Assembly (NCBI GenBank): GCA_030149025.1
Contig: JASBSH010000341.1
Location: forward strand, 1-6,486
DNA: 6,486 bases
Source: Actinomycetales bacterium
Lineage (GTDB): Bacteria > Actinomycetota > Actinomycetes > Actinomycetales > BWSM-131
Direction of reading: 5' to 3'
Both the position numbers and the translations under genes were made by a program. Under the pieces are notes generated by a model, which worked only from the letters and a program-made list of their open reading frames with translations, did no database searches and was not told where the DNA came from. Positions 1-4,841 of the stretch are shown piece after piece (the stretch's first letter is position 1; the number at the start of each line of letters is the position of its first letter).

Positions 1-1075
1 GCGCGCGGTGCGGTTGCACCTCGACCGCGGTGAGCCGGGCGCCACGCTGGGCAGCGGACGCCGCCAGCAGCGCAGCCTTGCCGCCGGGCCCCGCGCACAT
101 GTCCAGCCACGCTTCGTCACGCCCGCCGACGGGGGCGGCGAGCAGCGCCAGGGCCGCCAGCTGGCTGCCCTCGTCCTGCACGCGGGCCCTGCCGGACCGC
201 ACGATCCCGAGCGATCCGGGGTCGATGCTGGTGAGAACCGCTGAGTACGGCGACCATTCGCCCGGAAGCGCCCCCGTCTCGCCCTCGTCTTCGGCCGCCG
301 GGACGTCGATCATCGACGATAGGCCGGGAAGCAAGGTGAGAGCGACGCGCGGTGGCTGGTTGTCCGCGGCCAGCAGCTCGTCGATCTCGTCGGGGGCCCG
401 GCCGTTCGCGACCAACGACTCGCGCATCGCCCGCACGATCCACTCCGGGTGGCTGCGCGAGACGGCCAGATGCCCGACCAGGTTCTCCTCGGCAGGAGGC
501 GCGACGGCGTCCACCCAGCCGGTTAGGTCCTTCTCGGACACCTTGCGCAGCACCGCGTTCGCGAAGCCTGCCGCTCCTCCGCCGGCGACGAAGCGCACCA
601 GGGCGACGGTCTGGTCGACCGCGGCGTGCGGCGGCACACGCGTTGCGAGCAGCTGGTGCGTCCCCATCCGCAGTGCGTCGAGCACGGCACCGTCGACGTT
701 CTCCAGCGGCCGGTCGATGCAGGCCGCCAGGACAGCGTCGTAGAGACCGCGCCCGCGCAACGTCCCGTACGCCAGTTCGGTCGCCAGTCCAGCGTCGCGC
801 CGGTCGAGCCGCGCCGCTCGCTGCGCTGCCGGCAGCACCAGGTTCGCGTAGGCGTCCTCGGTGGCGACGGCACGCAGGACGTCGAACGCCACCTTCCGTG
901 CCGGGTCCGTCCGGCGGGCCCTCTCGGACGGCGCCAGGGCCGAGCGCTGACGAGGCCCGGTGGGGCGCCGTCCCCGGCCGTGCTCGCCCTGGCCCCGGCC
1001 GCGCTCGCCCTGGCTCCGGCCACCCTTGTCATCGTTCGGGCGGTGTCCACGCCCGCGTCTCGGCTGGTCGTTCAC
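1..1075 (-). CDS. rsmB: 16S rRNA (cytosine-967-C5)-methyltransferase RsmB, N-terminal 358 residues; 3' end beyond window
   Basis: RsmB (Sun/Fmu) uses S-adenosylmethionine to methylate C967 of 16S rRNA; it is cytoplasmic. I translated the minus strand from a GTG at 1075 that overlaps the fmt stop as GTGA, with AGGGG six bases upstream as ribosome binding site. The frame stays open for 358 codons to the left edge. Residues 1-55 are an Arg/Gly-rich, low-complexity tail with a short tandem repeat. Residues about 57-190 match the NusB-like RNA-binding domain (FANAVLRK at 171-178). SHPEWIV (208-214) and VQDEGSQLA (299-307) are typical of the family, and LDMCAGPGGKAALLA (324-338) is the SAM-binding loop. 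The two catalytic Cys motifs (PC and TC) would lie beyond the edge, so activity cannot be judged here. It is the last visible gene of a def-fmt-rsmB operon, with start-stop overlap suggesting translational coupling to fmt. Identity is sure; the exact start is likely but rests on the overlap and ribosome binding site. Confidence 0.95.
   Translation of the reverse strand, partial: MNDQPRRGRGHRPNDDKGGRSQGERGRGQGEHGRGRRPTGPRQRSALAPSERARRTDPARKVAFDVLRAVATEDAYANLVLPAAQRAARLDRRDAGLATELAYGTLRGRGLYDAVLAACIDRPLENVDGAVLDALRMGTHQLLATRVPPHAAVDQTVALVRFVAGGGAAGFANAVLRKVSEKDLTGWVDAVAPPAEENLVGHLAVSRSHPEWIVRAMRESLVANGRAPDEIDELLAADNQPPRVALTLLPGLSSMIDVPAAEDEGETGALPGEWSPYSAVLTSIDPGSLGIVRSGRARVQDEGSQLAALALLAAPVGGRDEAWLDMCAGPGGKAALLAASAAQRGARLTAVEVQPHRA
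972..1022. repeat. 21-bp tandem repeat (2.4 units) inside the rsmB N-terminal tail
   Basis: Units at 972-992 and 993-1013 differ at one base (t/c in the middle), and a partial third unit (one mismatch in its first bases) follows to 1022. The period is seven codons, so the repeat is in frame and encodes the Arg/Gly-rich peptide GRGQGEH / GRSQGER in RsmB residues about 19-34. It lies before the NusB-like domain, in a part of the protein that varies in length between species. Confidence 0.8.
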
Positions 1076-2025
1076 GCTGCGGCCCCTTCGCGCGAAAAGC
1101 GTTCCCCCATCGAAGGTCTGACGCCCCGGGCCCAGTCCGCGGCGGGCATGGGCTTCTTCCCCGCCGGCTGCACGTTCCCGAGCGCGACGGCCCGGGAGCC
1201 GGTGCCCACGAGCACCCGGCCACGTTCGGCCCGCACCTGACCCGGTTCCAGAGTGTCGTCGTCCAGATCCGGAGAAGGATCGGCCAGCGGGCCGAGCTTG
1301 ACCCGCTCACCGCGCCACGTCGTCCAGGCACCGGGCGCGGGAGTGCAGCCGCGGATGCGGCGGTCGACCGCGAGAGCCGTTGCGTGCCAATCGATCTCGG
1401 CGTCCGCGACGGTGACCTTCGGCGCCATGCTGACACCGTCGGTCGGCTGCGGCCGGACCTCGAGCACCCCGCCCTCGATCCCGTCGAGCGTGGCGACGAG
1501 CAGCTGGGCGCCCGCCTCGGCGAGGCGGCCGAGCAGGTCACCGGCGGTGTCGCGCGGGCGGATCGTCTCCGTCAACGTGCCGAAATAAGGCCCGGTGTCC
1601 ATGCCCTCGTCGATCCGGAACGTCGTCGCGCCCGTCACCTCGTCGCCGGCGATGATCGCGTGCTGAACCGGGGCCGCGCCGCGCCAGGCCGGCAGCAGCG
1701 AGAAGTGCAGGTTCACCCAGCCGTGCCGGGGCACCGCCAAGGCGTCGGGTGGCAGCAGCGCCCCGTACGCCACGACCGGGCAGCAGTCGGGCGCAAGCTC
1801 GCGCAGCCGGTCGAGGAACGCCGGCTCGCCGGGCTTCCGCGGCTGCAGCACCTCCAGGTCGTGCTCGAGCGCGGCCTGCTTGACCTCGCTGACGGACACG
1901 CGCCGTCCCCGCCCGGCGACGGCGTCCGGCCGGGTGATGACCGCGAGAACCTCATGCCGCGAGGCGAGCACCGCCTGCAGCGACGGCACCGCGACGGCCG
2001 GTGTCCCGGCGAAGACGATGCGCAC
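1072..2025 (-). CDS. fmt: methionyl-tRNA formyltransferase
   Basis: Transfers a formyl group from 10-formyltetrahydrofolate to the amino group of Met on initiator tRNA, in the cytoplasm. The 317-residue protein has the usual family length. The N-terminal Rossmann-type domain begins RIVFAGTPAVAVPSLQ. The active-site loop NLHFSLLPAWRGAAPVQHAI spans residues 105-124 and carries catalytic Asn105 and His107 and the SLLP signature (109-112); the third catalytic residue is Asp143 in IDEGMDTG. The C-terminal OB-like tRNA-binding domain covers about residues 205-317. The start codon is GTG at 2025, four bases after the def stop; GAGGG lies just in front of it, which is close, so initiation probably depends partly on coupling to def. 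Its own stop overlaps the rsmB start. def and fmt act on the two ends of the same formyl-Met cycle, which explains the operon. All key residues are present and the gene looks intact. Confidence 0.97.
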   Translation of the reverse strand: MRIVFAGTPAVAVPSLQAVLASRHEVLAVITRPDAVAGRGRRVSVSEVKQAALEHDLEVLQPRKPGEPAFLDRLRELAPDCCPVVAYGALLPPDALAVPRHGWVNLHFSLLPAWRGAAPVQHAIIAGDEVTGATTFRIDEGMDTGPYFGTLTETIRPRDTAGDLLGRLAEAGAQLLVATLDGIEGGVLEVRPQPTDGVSMAPKVTVADAEIDWHATALAVDRRIRGCTPAPGAWTTWRGERVKLGPLADPSPDLDDDTLEPGQVRAERGRVLVGTGSRAVALGNVQPAGKKPMPAADWARGVRPSMGERFSREGAAA

Positions 2026-2029
2026 GCCC

Positions 2030-2575
2030 TCAGAGGGCCTTGCCGAAGGTCGCGTGGGGGCTGACCTTGATCTCAGGGGCCGGCGCGCCGGTCCACTCGG
2101 CCTGGCGGATCGCCTTCATCGCGAGCTTGCGCTGCTTGGGGTCCATGCGGTCGATGAACAGGATGCCGTCCAGGTGGTCGGTCTCGTGCTGGATCGCCCG
2201 TGCCAGCAGGTCGCTGCCCTCGATGGTGACCGGCTCGCCGTACATGTTCTGCCCTCGGGCGACGACCCGCAGGGCACGCTGCACGTCCTCGTAGATGCCG
2301 GGGAAGGACAGGCAGCCCTCCTCGCCGTCCTGGCACTCGTCGGACAGGTCGAGGTCGGGGTTGATGAGGTGGCCGAGCTCGCCGTCGACGTAGTAGGTGA
2401 AGACCCGGAGCCCCACACCGATCTGGGGTGCGGCCAGGCCCGCGCCGGGAGCGTCCAGCATGGTGTCCTCGAGGTCCTTGACGAGCTGGCGGAGCTCCTT
2501 GTCGAAGTCCGTCACCTCCACCGCGGGAGTGCGCAGTACCGGGTCGCCGAACAGCCGGATCTCCTGGATCGCCAC
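2030..2575 (-). CDS. def: peptide deformylase
   Basis: A metalloenzyme (Fe2+ or Zn2+) that removes the formyl group from the N-terminal Met of new proteins at the ribosome exit. The 181-residue protein has all three signature motifs: GAGLAAPQIG (44-53), EGCLSFPG (86-93, metal ligand Cys88) and QHETDHLDG (129-137, metal ligands His130 and His134, catalytic Glu131). The C-terminal extension (about 145-181) is the short basic tail seen in many actinobacterial enzymes. The start is GTG at 2575, with GAGGA directly upstream (five to nine bases before the start); no other in-frame start gives a better family fit, since MAIQEIRLFGDPVLR is the normal N-terminus. It is the first gene of def-fmt-rsmB, with four bases between its stop and fmt. 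It looks intact and functional. Confidence 0.97.
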   Translation of the reverse strand: MAIQEIRLFGDPVLRTPAVEVTDFDKELRQLVKDLEDTMLDAPGAGLAAPQIGVGLRVFTYYVDGELGHLINPDLDLSDECQDGEEGCLSFPGIYEDVQRALRVVARGQNMYGEPVTIEGSDLLARAIQHETDHLDGILFIDRMDPKQRKLAMKAIRQAEWTGAPAPEIKVSPHATFGKAL

Positions 2576-2620
2576 AGGTCCTCGTCTCGTCTTCTCGTCG
2601 TGTCGATGTCAGCCCTGGTC

Positions 2621-2626
2621 AGTCTA
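2621..2626 (-). promoter_or_regulatory. possible -10 box for the def-fmt-rsmB operon
   Basis: On the minus strand the bases read TAGACT, which fits the actinobacterial TANNNT -10 pattern, and would start transcription about 40 bases before the def GTG. The matching -35 region (CTGAGAG, 17-18 bases further up) is weak. This is a pattern call only, with a fair chance of being coincidence. Confidence 0.3.
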
Positions 2627-2674
2627 GGTGTGACCGGATGACGGCTCTCAGCCACGCAGCCCACCCACTCTGTT

Positions 2675-2696
2675 CGTGATCATGCAGTTCCGCACG
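2675..2696 (+). repeat. copy 3 of a short dyad-ended dispersed repeat (same family as the two copies inside priA)
   Basis: Reads CGTGATCATGCAGTTCCG followed by CACG. It matches the minus-strand sequence of the two priA copies apart from one or two substitutions and a 3-base deletion before CACG. The resemblance continues upstream: a CCCACTC block lies the same distance before GTGATCATG as in the second priA unit. The ends CGTG/CACG are inverted repeats of each other, and TGATCA lies inside. The orientation is opposite to the priA copies. Function unknown; it sits between the toxin stop and def. Confidence 0.7.
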
Positions 2697-2708
2697 GCAG
2701 GTCGGCAG

Positions 2709-3020
2709 TCAGGGCAGTGCCACCCTCAACCCGTGTGAAACCGCTGTCATGGTCGTGGGCGTGAGGGCACCGACCAGATCATCGAGCTCGTCGACGTACA
2801 GCTGAACCAGGTCGTCGCACAGCACGCTGCCCACCAGAGGATCGGAAGCCGACAACGGGATGACCGTCGGGAGGTGCAACCGCTTGCTGGTCGTCGTGAT
2901 GCGTGCCGCCACCATCGTTTCGAGGCTGCGGTTCCGCTGGTTGTTGCTCACCACCACCCATGGCTTTCGGCCATGTCCCAGATCCACTCGGTAGATCTGC
3001 CCCCGCAAGGCGGCGGTCAT
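2709..3020 (-). CDS. type II toxin, MazF/PemK-like endoribonuclease
   Basis: The 103-residue protein has the layout of the MazF/PemK family, whose members cut mRNA at short sequences to stop growth. RGQIYRVDLG (6-15) is the first strand with the family's RG start. KPWVVVSNNQRNRS (19-32) is the second strand and its loop, ITTTSK (41-46) carries the Thr expected at the active site, PTVIPLS (51-57) follows, and GSVLCDDLVQL (64-74) is the highly typical strand near the C-terminus; it ends GALTPTTMTAVSHGLRVAL. By eye, the Arg that begins the second strand in classic MazF is a Lys here (Lys19, next to Arg18), a variation I recall from the actinobacterial subgroup. The start ATG at 3020 overlaps the antitoxin stop as ATGA, and there is no good ribosome binding site close to it, so translation is probably coupled to the antitoxin. 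Activity and target site are not known. Confidence 0.9.
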   Translation of the reverse strand: MTAALRGQIYRVDLGHGRKPWVVVSNNQRNRSLETMVAARITTTSKRLHLPTVIPLSASDPLVGSVLCDDLVQLYVDELDDLVGALTPTTMTAVSHGLRVALP

Positions 3021-3337
3021 GACCGCAGCCGGTCCTGACCGCCTTCGGCTCGCGAGACGTGACGCTCACGCGCGGCCCGAGATTCTTCAGCACCCGCGCG
3101 CATCACCTCGGCGAGCTCGCTGTAGCCACGTTCGAGCGTCCGGTCCTGGAGCGCCTCCATCCCGGCCCGTATGAGCATGCGGATCACCGCCGCCTCCGAA
3201 GCGGATTCGCTCAATGCACGGTCGCGCTCAGCCGCCCAGGCCTCCAGCGCGGATCGCTCTGGGGAATCCCCTCGCGTGTAGGCCGTGAGGAGCCGCTCAT
3301 CTTGGTCGTCGAGGGTTAGGCTCAAACGCTTCGCCAT
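3017..3337 (-). CDS. antitoxin of the MazF-like toxin, ribbon-helix-helix-like
   Basis: A 106-residue charged protein directly before the toxin, overlapping it by 4 nt, which is the usual antitoxin-first order. The N-terminus KRLSLTLDDQDERLL (3-17) looks like the DNA-binding strand of a ribbon-helix-helix protein. SEAAVIRMLIRAGMEAL (47-63) looks like its second helix, although the linker between them is longer than in minimal RHH proteins. Residues 64-106 are rich in Glu, Arg and Ala and would be the flexible toxin-binding tail. I chose ATG 3337 because the family-like sequence begins there. The open frame runs on to 3535 but that extension is Cys/Arg-rich and lies opposite the neighbouring gene. 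ATG 3346 is an alternative that adds three residues. There is no clear ribosome binding site; a TACCAT box at 3345-3350 would give a nearly leaderless transcript. It probably represses its own operon together with the toxin. Confidence 0.82.
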   Translation of the reverse strand: MAKRLSLTLDDQDERLLTAYTRGDSPERSALEAWAAERDRALSESASEAAVIRMLIRAGMEALQDRTLERGYSELAEVMRAGAEESRAARERHVSRAEGGQDRLRS

Positions 3338-3381
3338 GCACCACATGGTACACCGCATGCCGCATCGGTCGGTGGTGCATG
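3335..3381. promoter_or_regulatory. candidate operator: 10-bp inverted repeat covering the antitoxin start codon
   Basis: CATGCACCAC at 3335-3344 is the exact inverse complement of GTGGTGCATG at 3372-3381, with a 27-base centre that itself contains GCATGC and ATGCCGCAT dyads. The left arm includes the antitoxin ATG. Toxin-antitoxin operons are commonly autoregulated through dyads at this place, so it is a reasonable binding site for the RHH-like antitoxin. The 37-base spacing between arm starts would suit two dimers rather than one. Binding is inferred; the dyad itself is directly visible. Confidence 0.5.
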
Positions 3382-3464
3382 CGACCGGGGGACGGGAGGG
3401 TCGGCCGTCGGCAGATCTCCACACCGAGTGTCGGCAACGACCCTGCCTGAATTTGGACAGCGAC
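3338..3464. other. divergent intergenic region between antitoxin and LppM-like gene
   Basis: This 127-base stretch separates the two divergent starts and holds most of the dyad described at 3335-3381. Bases 3372-3464 are open in frame with the plus-strand gene, but in none of the three plus frames do they encode a hydrophobic signal sequence. Tracts at 3387-3402 are G-rich. I see no convincing plus-strand promoter. Confidence 0.5.
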
Positions 3465-4178
3465 ATGACGATCAACCCGAATGACACCGTGAACGGCACG
3501 ATGATCTTCGCCCTGAGCGACGAGTTGGCCGCCATGATGGGTGAGGATCCCCAGCAGGCAACGACTCCGGAGAACCTCGAGCTGCCTTCAGGCGTGGAAT
3601 ACGCCGTGAAGCCTTATGAGGACGAAGACTTCGTTGGGAACACCATCACGTTCTCGGACATGCCGCTCGAGCAGTTCAACGACGAGAAGGGCGATGACGG
3701 CCTGAGGATCGTCCGTGACGGCGACCTCTACCGCCTGACCGGCGTGATGGACTTGAGCGACGACGGAGAAATGCGCGAGCTCACCGCAGCGATGGCGAGC
3801 AAGGCAGCATTGAGACTGAGGTTCACCTTCCCTGGCGAGGTGAAAGACAGCAACGGGAAGATCGAAGGAAACACCGTCACCTTCACGCCCCGTATCGGCG
3901 TGAGCAACGAGTTGAACGCTGTGGCGGAGGCGAAGGCTAACCGCCTCCCCTTGCTCCTTGGGGTTGGCGCGGGCGTGCTGGCGCTTGCAGCGGTGGCATT
4001 CGTGCTTGTGCTGGCGCAGAGGCGTAGGGCAGTACCGGCGTCTCCGTATCCTGCGGCTCCCGCGCTCGACGCCCACCTTTCCCACGAACCGCAGTTCACA
4101 AGCACGCAGGCGACCTACGGAACACAGCCCGAGCCAGGGGACAGCACCCTCGGCAGCCGGCACAGTCGAGGGAGCTGA
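3465..4178 (+). CDS. LppM-like (DUF3153-type) membrane protein lacking its lipoprotein signal peptide; possibly a 5'-truncated gene
   Basis: From the Cys codon at 3444 the frame reads CLNLDSDMTINPNDTVNGTM, which closely resembles the start of mature LppM-family lipoproteins (a Cys, then a beta-rich domain beginning with an 'NDTV.G' strand). From ATG 3465 the protein has 237 residues: a beta-rich domain of about 160 residues with family-like phrases (NTITFSDMPLEQFN, LRLRFTFPGEVKDSNGKIEG, NTVTFTPRIG), then one membrane helix (LPLLLGVGAGVLALAAVAFVLVLA, about 170-195) closed by QRRR, and a Pro/Ser/Thr-rich tail. Normally a signal peptide and lipobox would place the domain outside the membrane. 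Here the residues before the Cys are Arg/Gly-rich and hydrophilic, so the Cys would not be lipidated. I chose ATG 3465 because nothing upstream resembles the family; earlier in-frame starts at 3285-3372 exist. GC content is visibly lower: the 60 bases from 3601 hold 28 A/T, against 13 in the 60 from 1321 (fmt). It may be a decayed or transferred gene. Confidence 0.75.
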   Translation: MTINPNDTVNGTMIFALSDELAAMMGEDPQQATTPENLELPSGVEYAVKPYEDEDFVGNTITFSDMPLEQFNDEKGDDGLRIVRDGDLYRLTGVMDLSDDGEMRELTAAMASKAALRLRFTFPGEVKDSNGKIEGNTVTFTPRIGVSNELNAVAEAKANRLPLLLGVGAGVLALAAVAFVLVLAQRRRAVPASPYPAAPALDAHLSHEPQFTSTQATYGTQPEPGDSTLGSRHSRGS

Positions 4179-4208
4179 ACCTTACTCGTAACTCGACCAG
4201 ACACCGAC

Positions 4209-4240
4209 AAGGGGGCATCCGCCCTCGGACCGCCCCCTTT
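4209..4240. terminator. bidirectional hairpin terminator between the LppM-like gene and priA
   Basis: AAGGGGGC at 4209-4216 pairs perfectly with GCCCCCTT at 4232-4239. The 15-base middle contains a second small stem (TCCG/CGGA around CCCT), giving a long, very stable hairpin. Three T's lie at its right edge on the plus strand and CTTGT follows on the minus strand, so the U-tract is short, as is common in actinobacteria. It lies 31 bases after the stop of the plus-strand gene and 53 bases past the priA stop, where two convergent genes would share it. Confidence 0.8.
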
Positions 4241-4292
4241 GCCAACTGCGGCACCGATAGTGGCGGGATCCCTTGATCACCGAGGGAGGGGC

Positions 4293-4838
4293 TCAGGCGA
4301 TGTCGAGCGGGTCGACCTGCACGCGCGGCAGCTTCACGGTCCGCCGCGTCGAGAGCGCGTTGCGGGCGGCGGTCAGCGCTCGCCCCAGCTCCCACACGCG
4401 GGGACGGGCAACCCGGACGACGGCACGCACGTTCTCGTCGCCCGTCCCGTCGAGCGGCCCATCGTGAACCGGGATTTCATGATCACGACCCGAGTGGGGG
4501 GCGTGAACCGGAATTGCATGATCACCGGCAGAGGGGGCGTTGCGCATCGGACCGGGAGCAGGGGCTGGGACCGGGCCGAGGACCTCGCCGCCGTCGGGTA
4601 GCTCGAGCACCTTGAGGAAGGCGGCGACGCTCGCCGCCGAACCGGTGACCTCCGCGAACGTCGTGGCGGGCGGCAACCCGAGCTCCGCGCGCTCGGTCAG
4701 CTCACGGGCGGCGTAACCGGCCGGGTCCCAGCGCACCATCGCCTGCACCGGCGCCAAGCCTGCCTCCCCCACCAGCACCACGCGTCCGCCGTCGACGGCG
4801 GACCGCACCAGGGACGCGGCCGCCGTCCACGCGCGCAC
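4293..4838 (-). CDS. priA: C-terminal part of PriA, separated from the main part by an in-frame TAG
   Basis: This frame continues PriA in the same reading frame after the stop at 4842-4844. Its opening AVRAWTAAASLVRSAVDGG directly extends the preceding LLLDTWDLLSRPSLRAGE in the way actinobacterial PriA proteins read through. WDPAGYAARELTERAELGLPP and VQVDPLDIA at the end are typical of the PriA C-terminal domain, which in PriA helps bind DNA and partner proteins at restarted forks. GTG 4838 could begin a separate 181-residue polypeptide: GGGGAG lies six bases before it and the TAG only three, an arrangement suited to stop-and-restart translation. Residues about 97-136 are extra compared with related proteins, which pass from LGPVP almost directly to the RAVVRV strand; this insert is made by the repeat at 4463-4526. 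Alternatives are a genuine nonsense mutation or a sequencing error. Family assignment is firm; independent expression is inference. Confidence 0.8.
   Translation of the reverse strand: MRAWTAAASLVRSAVDGGRVVLVGEAGLAPVQAMVRWDPAGYAARELTERAELGLPPATTFAEVTGSAASVAAFLKVLELPDGGEVLGPVPAPAPGPMRNAPSAGDHAIPVHAPHSGRDHEIPVHDGPLDGTGDENVRAVVRVARPRVWELGRALTAARNALSTRRTVKLPRVQVDPLDIA
4463..4526 (-). repeat. two tandem copies (units of 25 bp, 39-bp period) of a dyad-ended repeat inside priA
   Basis: Copies at 4463-4487 and 4502-4526 begin CGTGAACCGG on the plus strand and end CATGATCACG or CATGATCACC, differing at three of 25 positions. The ends CGTGA/TCACG are inverse complements and TGATCA lies near one end. 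On the minus strand each copy follows a C-rich block (CCCCCCACTC or CCCCCTCT), so the whole unit is about 36-39 bases. Both are in frame with PriA and encode the repeated peptide GDHAIPVH / RDHEIPVH. A third copy lies at 2675-2696 outside any gene, so this is a dispersed repeat and not a protein-level repeat alone. Confidence 0.82.
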
Positions 4839-4841
4839 CGC

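Larger units (their letters stand above)
2576..2708. other. def upstream region between def and the toxin gene
   Basis: This 133-base gap must hold the def-fmt-rsmB promoter unless transcription runs in from the toxin-antitoxin pair. It contains the def ribosome binding site (beside 2576), a possible -10 box at 2621-2626 and a copy of the short dispersed repeat at 2675-2696. I see no strong hairpin with a T-run behind the toxin stop at 2709, so read-through from the toxin gene into def remains possible. Confidence 0.6.

Noticed and set aside
352..2064. A 570-codon plus-strand open frame opposite rsmB and fmt
   Set aside because: It is Arg/Pro/Gly-rich without domain-like sequence and lies antisense to two clearly conserved genes; long antisense frames are expected at this GC content.
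1880..2641. A 253-codon plus-strand open frame opposite def
   Set aside because: It mirrors def on the other strand and has no family-like motif; def has all three signature motifs in its own frame.
3338..3535. Longer antitoxin starting at 3535
   Set aside because: The extra 66 residues are Cys/Arg-rich with no antitoxin-like pattern and overlap the start of the opposite-strand gene; the RHH-like sequence begins at ATG 3337.
4192..4201. Short TTAC/GTAA inverted repeat after the LppM-like stop
   Set aside because: A 4-bp stem is too short to matter next to the strong hairpin at 4209-4240.
4257..4281. Possible fourth copy of the dispersed repeat just after the priA stop (GTGATCA then GATCCCG on the minus strand)
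   Set aside because: About 15 of 25 bases match the nearest copy and the C-rich leader is missing, so chance similarity around GATC cannot be excluded.
4463..4526. Possible mini CRISPR array (two 25-bp repeats with a 14-base spacer)
   Set aside because: Only two imperfect units, the spacer is too short and is itself similar between units, it lies within coding sequence, and no cas gene is present.
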